Assembly: GCA_948144175.1 (NCBI GenBank) | Contig: CANXME010000053.1 | Coordinates: 1,798,001 to 1,862,000, forward strand | Reading direction: 5' to 3' | Length of the DNA: 64,000 bases | Origin: Closterium sp. NIES-65 | Taxonomy: Eukaryota; Streptophyta; Zygnematophyceae; Desmidiales; Closteriaceae | Part shown: in pieces, positions 39,301 to 51,400 of the stretch | Numbering within the stretch: the stretch's first letter is position 1 | Layout: every line of letters starts with the position of its first letter | Made by a program: the position numbers and the translations under genes | The notes under the pieces: generated by a model | Databases searched by the model: none | What the model was told of the DNA's origin: nothing | The model's input: only the letters and a program-made list of their open reading frames with translations

Positions 39301-42300
39301 AATCCACAAAACCGATCTACTGCATGCTAGGCTCGCCAGTGCCTCCTTCCACTTCCACTCGCTTGCAACTCTCCTCCCTGTTGTTGTACCACACACCCCC
39401 TTCGTCCTCCCTGTTGTTGTACCACACACCCCCTTCGTCCTCCCTGTTGTTGTACCACACACCCCCTTCGTCCTCCCTGTTGTTGTACCACACACCCCCT
39501 TCGTCCTCCCTGTTGTTGTACCACACACCCCCTTCGTCCTCCCTGTTGTTGTACCACACACCCCCTTTGTCCTCCCGGAACGGAATGCACGGCCTCCCCT
39601 CCCCCCTGCGGTGCATCACATGCTGCTTGCCAACACTGCGGTTCTGAACGTCCCCCCTGAACGTCCCCCCTCTGGTGGCAGATCTCACACTGCTCGCCAA
39701 CACCGTCCCTCACTCCTATGCAATCCTCCTCCCTCACTCTCCAGCACTCTCTCCCTCACCTCTCCATGTCCGCTGCCGGCCATCAGATCGACGCGGTGGT
39801 GTTGAGAGGGTGTTTTTGAGACGTCTCAATGAATTTTGAGTCGACTCGAAAGACGTCTCAAAAACATCCTCCCTGTCTGCTGTTGGCCATCAGATGGATG
39901 TGGTGGTGGCAGAGCTCTTGGTGCCGTGCCCTCCAATGCTGCTGTATCCCGTGCGATTCTCCTTCCTCATTCGCCAGTGCCCCTCCTCCTTCTCCACTCC
40001 CCCCTGCCCTGTGCCCACCATCAGATGAATGCGGTGGTGGCGGAGCTCATGGTGCTGGCCAATGCTGCCGTCGCCTGCAAGCTCACCCGGTGAGAACCCC
40101 AACCTGCACGCACACAACAGATTTTCTGGCACACCCAACCCACCACATAGCCCTCCAAAATGCACACGGCCCACAATCACACGGCCCACAATCACACGGC
40201 CCACAATCACATGGCAGCTTTTGGCACCTTCTTTCTGTCACTGTTGCATGCTCGTACCCTGTCTTACGCTGCAATTCGATTGCACTTTCGTTCCTTCTTC
40301 TTTCCCCACCCCCATCATGGTTTGTTGGAACGGAGGCAGGGCCTTCCCATCGACCGCCTTTCTGCGGCGCCACGCTCCTCCTCGCCCAAACGGCTTCCGC
40401 CATCTCATGCATGTGAGGGTGGTGATGGGTGGGGTGAAGAAGGTGTTCGTGCTGTGCTGTGTGATGCATGTGGATGGTGGTGGGGTGAATGTAGTGTGCG
40501 TGAGAGCTAAGGGTGCCATCTCATGCATGTGAAGGTGGTGGGGTCAAGCGGGTGCGCGTGTTGTGTGATGCATGTGGATGATGGTGGGGTGAACAAGGTC
40601 TGAGTGCTGTGTCATGTATGTGGTTGATATGGCGTGACGGCAGCATGGCATGCAGATCACCTGCTAACAAGCATCTATATAAGCCTCTGTAAACTCTACA
40701 GTGGTTTCATGTGTGTGGATGCCCTGTGTTGCACCTCTTTCTTCTATTCTTGTCTCTGTGTGCCCTCTTCTCAGTGCTGCACGGTGCGAGGCATTGCACT
40801 CGAAACGTCAACAAACAAGGTGAGCATTCATCCAGGGCGCATGGAGCAACTGAATGTTCAACCTTTCACATCGTTTCTTCCCAAGGAGTCATGCAAGCAA
40901 TCATACTAGCTTGGAATGTTTTCTACTCCCCATGCTCATCGTGCTTGCCTCCCCTTCCCTTCACTACTCTACTCTCCTTTTTATGTCCTCTCCTCTCCTT
41001 TTCCTGTCCTCTCCTCTCCTTTTCCTGTCCTCTCCTCTCCTCTCCTCTCCTCTCCTCTCCTCTCCTCTCCTCTCCTCTCCTCTCCTCTCCTCTCCTCTCC
41101 TCTCCTTCCCTCCCCTCCCCTCCCCTTCCGTAACTTCTCCTCCCCTCCCCTGCCCCCCCTTCTTCTGAGCAATAAACCATAATCATCACTCCCTATCGCC
41201 CTCCCAACAGGTGCTAGCAGCGTCGCTGGCAGCAGTGAAGCACCTGGGAGACTCCGTCCTGGATGTGAGCTCCACACCAAACCCTCCGTTGAAGTCAACT
41301 CATGAAGCTCCTTCTCTAACTCCCCTTCCGCTTGCTGCTACCTTGGATGCTCTTGATGGGCTCCCTCTTCAATTTTTCCGAACTCTTAAAACGAAAAAAT
41401 CCCCGAACTTGATGCTCATTCTCCCGTTGTGGTCCCCTGCTGCCGTGCGTTACATTTGTCTTACCCTATTCGCACATGCCCCTTTCGCACATGTCTCCTG
41501 CGTATCTTCCTGTCTCTTCCGCGCCATCATCTCATGTGGCTGTTGCTGCAGTACGGGCTCAAGGCTCTCAGCACGCGTGCACTCTCAGAGGTGAGGCATG
41601 CAGATGAGACATGGAGAGGTCAGAGGAACACTGGGGACTTACAATGAGATGTGATGGTACCATGGGAATGGGAAACATGCCATGATCATGCACGCTTGCA
41701 TCTTCATTCCTTTCCTTTGCGGATGCTCACATCTTGCAACCTTGCAACCCTGAACATGGGTGATTTGGTCTATAATTCTCTGACCACCTACACTGCAGCA
41801 CGTGATCCCACATGTCACTTCTTGCACACATTTGACTCTGATCTGCTGTGCGTTTCTCACTCTCCCTGCATGTGCATGTGACCATTTGCATTGACCTGCA
41901 TGCGTTCACATCCCCATGCCATCCCCATGCCATCCCCATGCCATCCCCATGCCATCCCCATGCCATCCCCATGCCATCCCCATGCCATCCCCATGCCATC
42001 CCCATGCCATCCCCATGCCATCCCCATGCCATCCCCATGCCATCCCCATGCCATCCCCATGCCATCCCCATGCCATCACCATGCCATCCCCATGCCATCC
42101 CCATGCCATCCACATGCACATGCACATCAGGCGGAGTACCTACCAGCATCATCGGCAGCAGCGGACGGCATCGGGGCATATCACTACGGCCTCGCAGTGG
42201 AGTGAGTAGCATGTGTCGAGGTCACTATACTTAGTGTGTGGCAGGATCAACTCAAAAGTGCTGATTATCCAGTTGGGCAAAAGAAGTACCTGGCAGCAGG

Positions 42301-42385
42301 GCAGTGGAGTGCGTGCACTCGCCCTTTAGAGTCGACTCACGAGTTACCTCGTTACAGTGCAATAGTGTCAGGCGGAGAGTATCTG

Positions 42386-42420
<35 letters not shown>

Positions 42421-45400
42421 CAGCGTCAGGACCTCTTGCTGGGCCCTCGAATTGGTGTGAGTGAGTGGCATGTGCACTCACTCTTATAGAAGTACCTGTT
42501 AAGAAGTGCAGAAGCGTCCTCCTTGCCCACCCTCCGGTCCCCCAGCCTTGACTGCCACTTCACCTCGCCCATTCTTCGCTATGGTGAATGGGAATGAGCT
42601 GAGAGCAGGTCAGAGCACTTCACTCAGAGCAGCAGTTGTGGAATGATCTCCAGCAGCAGCAGCAGCAGCAGCAGCAGCTCTGAGTTCATACAACCCTCCT
42701 TGTGGGGCCCCTCAAATGTCGTCTCTACACCCGCAAATTTGAGGCGCCTCAAAAGGCACTTCACTCAGCAGCTGCTCAATGAACCCAGCAGCACCGCTGC
42801 ATTCACTTCATAAACTCTCTCTCCTGCTTCCCTCTCCCGTCCTTCTCTCTCCCCTTGCCTCTCTGCAGCCTCTACTCCCACTTCACCTCCCCAATCTGCC
42901 GCCGATATGCTGACCTGCTGCTGCTGGTGCATCGGCAGCTGCTGGCGGCCCTGAGTTGATTCACCTTTCCTTTTTTGTTCCCTCTTCCCTCCCCTCCTTC
43001 CCCTCGTCTTTCCCATCCTTCCCCCTTCCACAACCACTTCATCCACCCTCCCTCCCTCCAGCCTCTACTCCCACTTCACCTCGCCCATTCGCCGCTATGC
43101 TGATCTGCTCGTGCACCGGCAGCTGCTGGCAGCACTGCAGCAAGAGAAGCGGGATCGTGGGGAGGCGGGCGGGAAGCAGGGAGGGAGAGGTACTGTCCAG
43201 GGGGCGGATGGGAAGGGGGCGACTGTTGAAGAGGGAAACGGGGATGGAGGGAGGGGACAGGGCGGAGCAGGGGAAGGGGGGGCAGAAAAAGGAGGGCGGT
43301 CGGGTGGGGGAGGAGGTGGGAGGAGGAAGGCGTGGGGTGCTGCAGCCAGAGTGTGGGGAGGGAAGGGAGTGAGGGAGGAGGAGGGAGTGGGGGCGGGGGT
43401 GGGGGCGGGGGTGGGGGCGGGGGTGGGGGTAGGGGAGGGGGATGCAGCGGAAGGGAGGGAGGGCAGAGCTGAGCAAAATAAAGTGGGGGTTGAGGGCGAG
43501 GAGGGAGACGGAAGGAGGGAGGAGACGGTGGAGCGAGAGTCACGAGGCGTTGACTGGGACAAGGTGAGGACATAAAAAAGGCAAAAAAATAACACAACAA
43601 AATGTCAAAATAACAAACCAACAAAACTGTAACTGAAACAAAAAAGAAAGCAAACGACCAATCCACAAACCACAAAGGAGAACGATGCACACAAAAAGAG
43701 GAAGCAACGCAGGTGTGTCACTCATATCCCACCTGGCTAGCTCCTCCCGCAGCCTTTCCCCGCTGAGCCCACATGCAGTACTCAAGTAAGCGCAAGCGAG
43801 CACAAGCACAGGCGTACTCTCGTACCATGGTGTGGTGCCATGCACAGGCGTACTCTCGTACCATGGTGTGGTGCCATGCACAGGCGTACTCTCGTACCAT
43901 GGTGTGGTGCCATGCACAGGCGTACTCTCGTACCATGGTGTGGTGCCATGCACAGGCGTACTCTCGTACCATGGTGTGGTGCCATGCACAGGCGTACTCT
44001 CGTACCATGGTGTGGTGCCATGCACAGGCGTACTCTCGTACCATGGTGTGGTGCCATGCACAGGCGTACTCTCGTACCATGGTGTGGTGCCATGCACAGG
44101 CGTACTCTCGTACCATGGTGTGGTGCCATGCACAGGCGTGCAACCCCCTCGATAGCTCCCCTCTCCCTTATTTCCTCCGCCACACCTGCTCGCTGTACAC
44201 CATCTCACACAGCATTTCCTGTGATCTCGGCTCCGTCCCTCTTCTTCCCTCCTTCCCCTCTCCTTCCCTTACCCCCCCCCCCCCAACAGATAGCGGCCCA
44301 TCTGAACAAGCAGCACTGCCTGGCAAAGCCTAGCATCAAAGGGGAACGCGGAGCTCTGTCTCCTGCTGCCTGTGCTGACTCATATCCCCTTCTCTCTTTC
44401 TCTTGCATCCTCCCCTTTCCCACTCTCTTTCTCGCCCCCCCCATTCCCACAGCTAGCGGCGCATCTGAACAAGCAGCACCGGCTGGCAAAGATGGCGTCA
44501 AAGAGAAGCTCCGAGCTCTGCCTGCTGCTGCTGCTGCGGGATCAGCCCTTGGTGGAGCGCGCTGTGGTGAGCAGAAGGGGGTGGGGGGGTAGGTTTCTTG
44601 GGGGGGCGAGGGGAGGAGGAAGAGGGGGATTTTCACTGCCAGCCGCTGCTGCTGCTGCTGCTGCGGGATCAGCCCTTGGTGGAGCGCACTGTGGTGAGGA
44701 AGGGGGCGAGGAGCATGGGAGGGGTGGTTGGTGTGGGGGAGGCAAGGGGTTGGCTTTGCTGCCATCTTCTGCTGAAGGAGGAGATTTGGTGGAGTGGGTT
44801 GTGGGGAGGAGGAGCATGGCGAGGGAGCAAGGGGAGGGGTGAATTGAAGCGATGGGTGATCCGCCACGGGAGGTGTTCCACGCCTTGAGCCGAGCCATCG
44901 AGGTTACGACCAGTTTGGTGCTCTACGCTGGTGCCCCTGTCTGTTGAGAATACCATCGCACAGTGTTTGCAATCCCTGAATTCGCTCATTTGTTTTACGC
45001 CTCTTCAACCCCCCTCCTCCTTCCCAACGTCTCCCCTCCCACCTCTCCCCCTCACCTCTCCGTCCTCCTCTCCTCCCCCACTGCGCATTCCCCCTGCCTT
45101 CACACCTGCACCCCTGCGCATCCCCCTTGCCTCCCTGCCTGCCTCGTCCCCACACCCACTCAGGTGGTCTCCATTCACAATGGCTATGTGACTCTCTTCG
45201 TGCCTCGCCTTGATGTGCAAGGCCAGGTGCTCTTTCAGGTGAGGCCAGGTGTCCTTTCAGGTGAGGTTGAACCAGGTGCTCTTTCAGAAATGGTCATTTG
45301 CCGATTCAGATGTGTTGTGGAAGCAAGAATGTCCCAGTGGGTACCTTTGGTCTTAGTGGTCGCGGGTTCAACTCTCATCGGCAGCACCTTCTCTTCTCAT

Positions 45401-48400
45401 TATGCCGAACATGACACTCCCACACTCCACCACACTCACCCACAGTGAAGTGTGGTCACAGTTGGCATTGCCATCTGTCCACCCATCCCATACTCACCTT
45501 GTTGGCTCCTATGGTGTGCCACATGCTGCCATGTAGGCTGTTGTTCCAGCCTGGCCCACATGTGCAACATGTGGCCTCAATTGCTAGCTTGGCAAGGTTG
45601 GCTAGCCCTGCCCTCAGCTTTGAGGTGCTGCAGCTAGCTTCAAGAGTTCAGCCACATAAATGTGGCTTCCCACTTCTCTAGAACTCATCCTTGGAAAGGA
45701 CATTGCTCTAGCCTTTCAGGCTTGTACCATCTTCCTACTAAGGATATATTGTTCTTCTCTCATTGTGCCTCAAGTTCACCGATCCTCATTCTACATGCTA
45801 TCAGAGCAAGGCTTCTAGCTTAGTGAACGTTGCACACTTCATGGCTCAAGTTGAAACGCCTCTCGGTCGGCACACCCTTCCCATCTTGGAACCAGATGGT
45901 TCCAACTTCATTCCATGGAAGAAAAAGATCTGCTACATCTTCAATGTCCTCGGGCTGATCTCCCTCCTTGGAGATCCCAAGGTTGCTTCGCGTCCTTCAA
46001 TCTCCTCTTCCACAACCAGCGGTGGAGAGACTACCGAAGGCAACAGCGGTGCAGCCCCTAAGACAGCCCATTCGATTGCTTCGCTGCCGGATGAAGAAAA
46101 AGAGGAGCATGCATACTATCTTCTCATGTCAGCCGTCCATCCTCAACTATCGCTCACTCTTGCTCAAGCCAACACGACAAAGGATATGTGGGGATGCATC
46201 ATGGCGCGGTTCGACTGCATGGGCAACCATGCACAAGTGGCTCTCCTCCGGGATCTCATCACTACACGGATGGACCCAACAACAAGTCTTCGCTCCTACT
46301 TTGATCGAGTTGGAAACCTTACACACCAACTCAAATCTGCCGGCTTTGAGCTACCATCATGGGTGGTGGTAATCTCCATCATCCTCAACCTTCCGGACTC
46401 GTTCAAGACCCTTACTGAAACCATTTGCACCGTGAAAGACATAAAGTCTATGACGGTTGAATACCTACAGTCACGCCTACTCGATGCCGATTGGGAGCGG
46501 TCACAATCTGGTACAAGCCGTAACATGGAGGGTGCATACAACCTCAATTCCCAGCCCTCCCACCCTCTTCGCTCCGGTTCACGCCAGTCGCCCACCTGCC
46601 GTTACTGCAAGAAAACAGGTCACACCATCGATGAATGCTTCAAATTGAAGAAGAAGAAAGAGCTTGAAGAATGCTCTAAACGGGAGAAATCCGTCTTCCA
46701 ACCCTCGGTGCATGTCTCCACCAGCTCCTCTGCTGAAGCTACTCCGACCCCCACACCACCTCCTGCCCCATCAACCCCTCAGTCCGTACCTGATTCCCGG
46801 TACGTGGACATTGCTGTCAGCACCAGCCACCACCCCATCTTCTCCACATGGACTCCTCTCGTCGCTGCTGTCTTCATTCTCACCATCCTCCTTCTCCTCC
46901 TCCTCTTCCCTTATGGGGCTCCCTACGCATCGGCATTCACGGCCTCCTCATTCAATATGGAGCGGACTTCGTCGTGGCTGGTGGACAGCGGCGCATCCTC
47001 CCATATCTGCTCGGATCGTTCGCTGTTTTCGTCTCTCAAGAAGCCCAACGAAGAGATCCTTGTTCGTTTTGGTGGAGGAGAGACTTACAAGGTCTTGGGA
47101 GTCGGCACGGTGGTGGCTACTCTTCGGTCACCAACATCGGAAACCACCATTCAGCTTGACAACGTTCTATTTCTCCCTTCATCAGTTCACAACCTGCTCT
47201 CTGTTCGTGCGCTTGGTGCTGCCGGCGTTGCCGTCTCGTTCCCCGCTGCTGGGCGCGTTGCTCTCACATCTGATGACGTTCCTATTGGCGAGGGCTACAC
47301 CCGCAACAATCTGTTTTATCTTCAACTGCATCATGGGAGCAGTGCTGCTCCTTCTATCAAGCCAACTGCATGTCCAGCCTCCACCACCACCTCCTCGTAC
47401 CTCTGGCATCGTCGTTTCGGGCATCTCAACATGCAGGCCTTGTCAACACTTCATCGGCAGCAGCTGGTCACCGGTCTTCACCTCTCCTCCACCTCGATTC
47501 CCCCCTGCATCTCGTGCTATCGTGGGAAACAAACACGTCAGCCATTTGGCGTGTCCCATTCTCGCACCACAGCCCCACTCCAACTCATTCACTCAGATAT
47601 TGCTGGACCGCTTTCATATGGAACTACCATTGGCGGCGCTCGCTACCTTCTCACCTTCATCGACGACTATTCCCGCCACATTACAGTGTATCTCCTACGC
47701 CACCGGTCGGAGGCACTTTCATGCTTCAAGGCTTACGTCACTCGGGTGCACAACATGCATTCCCCACACACCATCAAAACCTTTCGCTCTGACGGTGCCT
47801 TGGAGTTCACTTCCAAAGCCTTCACTTCATTCCTTACAGCTCATGGCATCGCCCGCCACCTCTCCACGCCATACACACCTGAGCAAAATGGAGTAGCTGA
47901 GCGGGCCAACCGGACTTTACTTGAGATGGTCCGTTCCATGCTCCATGATGCACACATGGACAAAGGCTGGTGGGGTGAAGCCGCTCTTACTGCTGCCTAT
48001 CTTCGTAATCATGCCATTAGTCGGGGTGGTTCAACTTCTAAGACTCCCATGGAACTATGGACCGGTGCACGTCCGGATGTATCACACCTCCGCATCTTCG
48101 GTTCACCCGTCTCGGTCCTCATTCCTTCCCAACGGCGTTCTAAGCTCAACGACCGAAGCACGGCCGGCATCATGGTTGGATATGGTCAGCTCGACGGCAC
48201 CAAAGCTTACCGCATCTATATCCCATCTCAGCACCGTGTCATCCTTTCTCGTGATGTCATCTTCATGGAGCCCTCTGCACCGCCTTCCGACGACTCTCGC
48301 GACCCTCCATCGTCATCTCCACCCACATCCTCCTCACTACCTCCTCCTACACACCCTTCTTCCTTGGACCCAATCTCCCCTCCCTCTCCTTCCCCCACCA

Positions 48401-51400
48401 TACCTTCCTCCACCAACCCCCACCCACAATCCCCAAACCTGCCCGCACCAGCCGCATCTTCTCCTCCTCCATTGTTTTCCAACCTTCCTCTGCCCTCGAC
48501 GCCGCAAGACTTTCACCTTCCATCCTTCTCTCCTCCCTCTTCGCCTCCCCCTCCCCATTGCACGACTCGCTCCTCCCCGCCATCCCCTTCAGCTCTTCCC
48601 GATCCTTCCCTTTTCTCCTCCCTCAAGGTCTTACCATCCCCTTCCGAACCCATTGACTTCACTCTTCCTCCTCTTTCCAACACCTCTGCCAATGCTGCCC
48701 TTCACCATCATTACGAACCTCAAACCATTCATGAGGCTCGTACCGGCCCTGATGCTGCCGAATGGATCAAGGCTGCTGATGCGGAACTCGCTGCCCTGCA
48801 CGCTAATGACACCTACAGCATTGTTCCTCGACCACCCAAGTGCAAGCCGATTCCATGCAAATGGATTTTCAAGGTCAAGGAGAACGCTGATGGTTCTATT
48901 GAACGCCGCAAAGCCCGCCTTGTTGTCAAAGGCTTCAAGCAACGTGATGGTGTTGATTTTCATGACACCTTTGCTCCTACCGTCCGCTTCGCCACCCTCC
49001 GCTTGTTTCTCACCATAGCTGCCGCTTTCAACCTGGACGTCCATCAGCTGGACATCTCCAACGCCTTCCTCAACGGCACCCTTGATGAGATTCTCTACAT
49101 GATGCAGCCTCCCGGTTATGACCTTCCGGCGGTCCATGGTGTTGAGCAAGTTTGTCTCTTGCACAAACCGCTGTACGGGTTGAAGCAAGCTCCGCGATGC
49201 TGGTACCGCAAGCTTCGTGAGGAGCTTGCTGCCTTTCACCTCTTTGCTGCTCGTGCGGACCCCGGCCTCTTCATTGCTCCTCCTCACTCACCTTATCGGC
49301 CTACAGCTGCATCCTTCTTCATGCTTCTCGTCTATGTTGACGACCTCATCATTCTCTCCTCCTCCTCCTCTCTTCTTGCCTCATTCAAGCATGCCCTTTC
49401 ATCTCGCTTCAAACTTCGTGACCTCGGACCTCTCTCCTACTACCTTGGCTTTCACATCACTCGTGATCGAACTTCCCGCACTCTCCACCTTCATCAATCC
49501 AAATTCATCACCTCCATTCTAGACACCTACTCCTTCTCTCCACTGAACCCCGCTGCCACTCCCATGGACACAAAGTTTCAGCCACCCGTGACTTCCTCCC
49601 CGCACTCCTCCTCCTTCCCTTACACCTCGTTTGTCGGCTCCATCATGTATGCCATGGTGGGGACCCGTCCCGACCTCGCATATAGCGCTGGAGTTCTTGC
49701 TCGTCACCTTCACGATTGGTCTACTCCTCACGTCTCGGCTGCCAAACGCATTGCTCGCTACTTGAAAGGGACTACCTCCCTTGGGCTTCTCCTTGGTGGC
49801 ATTCCCGACACCCTCGAACTTCATGGCTGGTGTGACGCCTCTTGGGGACCGGAGGGGGAGCTGCGTCGCTCCGTTACGTGCTACTTGTTCTTCCTCGGTC
49901 CGTCACTCATCTCTTGGCAGTCCAAACGCCAAGCCGTCGTTGCTACCTCTTCATGTGAAGCTGAATATTACTCTCTGGGCGCCGCGGTGCACGAGGCATT
50001 ATGGCTTCGTTCGCTCCTTACTGCAGTTGGACTTCCCCCTACCGGCCCCACCCGTATCTCGTGTGACAACAACAGTGCCATCATTCTCGCCAAGGACGAT
50101 GGCGTCTTTCATCCCAAGGCCAAGCACATCGACATCAAGCACCATTTCATTCGCGATCATGTTGCCGACCACTCCATCACCCTTCACTATGTTCCTACTC
50201 AAGACAACCTCGCTGACATTGGGACCAAGCCTTTGCCCCGTGACCCTTTTCTTCGCATCCGTGGTCTTCTCGGTCTCACCCATGTTTCCTCTTGAGGCAC
50301 CCTACCCCGGGGACATCCTTGAGGGGGGGTGTTGTGGAAGCAAGAATGTCCCAGTGGGTACCTTTGGTCTTAGTGGTCGCGGGTTCAACTCTCATCGGCA
50401 GCACCTTCTCTTCTCATTATGCCGAACATGACACTCCCACACTCCACCACACTCACCCACAGTGAAGTGTGGTCACAGTTGGCATTGCCATCTGTCCACC
50501 CATCCCATACTCACCTTGTTGGCTCCTATGGTGTGCCACATGCTGCCATGTAGGCTGTTGTTCCAGCCTGGCCCACATGTGCAACATGTGGCCTCAATTG
50601 CTAGCTTGGCAAGGTTGGCTAGCCCTGCCCTCAGCTTTGAGGTGCTGCAGCTAGCTTCAAGAGTTCAGCCACATAAATGTGGCTTCCCACTTCTCTAGAA
50701 CTCATCCTTGGAAAGGACATTGCTCTAGCCTTTCAGGCTTGTACCATCTTCCTACTAAGGATATATTGTTCTTCTCTCATTGTGCCTCAAGTTCACCGAT
50801 CCTCATTCTACAAGATGCGCTCAGGTGCTCCTTCAAGAGCTTGCCAGTGCCTTTTTTTGTTAGAGGGAGAGGAGAATGAACCCGGTACAGTGAGATGAAT
50901 ATTGTAGCTAATACAGTTTACAGTTTCGTCGATATGCAGTGGTTAATTTAATTGCAATTTGTGATTCACAATCTTTACCAACTATTGTACACTCCAAGTT
51001 GCAATGGCACTCTGACGGCAAGACAAGGAGGGCACAGCACAGCAAGGTTGCTCCTTGCACACGTGCCATCTGGGAGGCGCTTTCTAATTCCAAGTGACGG
51101 CAGTGCAAGGAGGGCACGGAAGGTGGAGGACGGCAGCGGCGCTTTCAGATTCTCTCTGCGCTCCTTCCCTCCTCCCATCTTTATAGGACAAGGATGGCAT
51201 GGCAGTGCTGCCTCGCAAGCACACTGACTGGGAGGCAGAGCAGGCGGAGCAGCAGCAGTTTCGCCACCGCCTGCGAGTGAGAGTGGAGACCAGCGATGGC
51301 CGGCGCGTGGCGCGGGAGAATCTGGGGGTTACTGCTGCTGCTGGTGGTGGTGGTGATGGGGATGGGGATGGGGATGAGGAGGTGGAGAAGGAGGGGGAGG

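Larger units (their letters stand above)
37048..43563 (+). other. DIS3L: DIS3L-like gene: exons of the RNB domain, second half
   Basis: Proposed exons: 37048-37179, 38270-38389 ('[16 protein letters not shown]'), 40025-40089 ('[17 protein letters not shown]'), 40340-40412 ('[17 protein letters not shown]'), 40775-40819, 41211-41264, 41552-41590, 42131-42201 ('AYHYGLAVD'), 43062-43563 ('[20 protein letters not shown]'). The RNA-binding arginine pair of SPIRRYAD is kept. The last exon carries a 130-residue Gly/Glu-rich insertion before 'VDWDK'. Every join resolved here preserves frame. Confidence 0.75.
45313..50812 (+). mobile_element. intact Ty1/copia retrotransposon D (5.5 kb), recent insertion
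   Basis: Two 483-bp LTRs (45313-45795 and 50330-50812) in which no difference was found by eye, flanked by the 5-bp TSD AGATG (45308-45312 and 50813-50817). LTRs start TGTTG and end CTACA. The primer-binding site TGCTATCAGAGCAAGG follows the 5' LTR at 45796; a purine tract TTGAGGGGGGG precedes the 3' LTR. A single uninterrupted Gag-Pol frame lies between. The insertion sits in the intron 45239-51186 of the DIS3L-like gene, in the same orientation. Confidence 0.97.

Noticed and set aside
43808..44142. Repetitive 'protein' frames over the 36-bp array
   Set aside because: The period is divisible by three and the array lies between two exons that join in frame without it.
45350..45380. tRNA-like A box (TGGTCTTAGTGG) and B box (GGTTCAACTC) in the element D LTR
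   Set aside because: The boxes are only a few bases apart, leaving no room for an anticodon arm; no cloverleaf can form.
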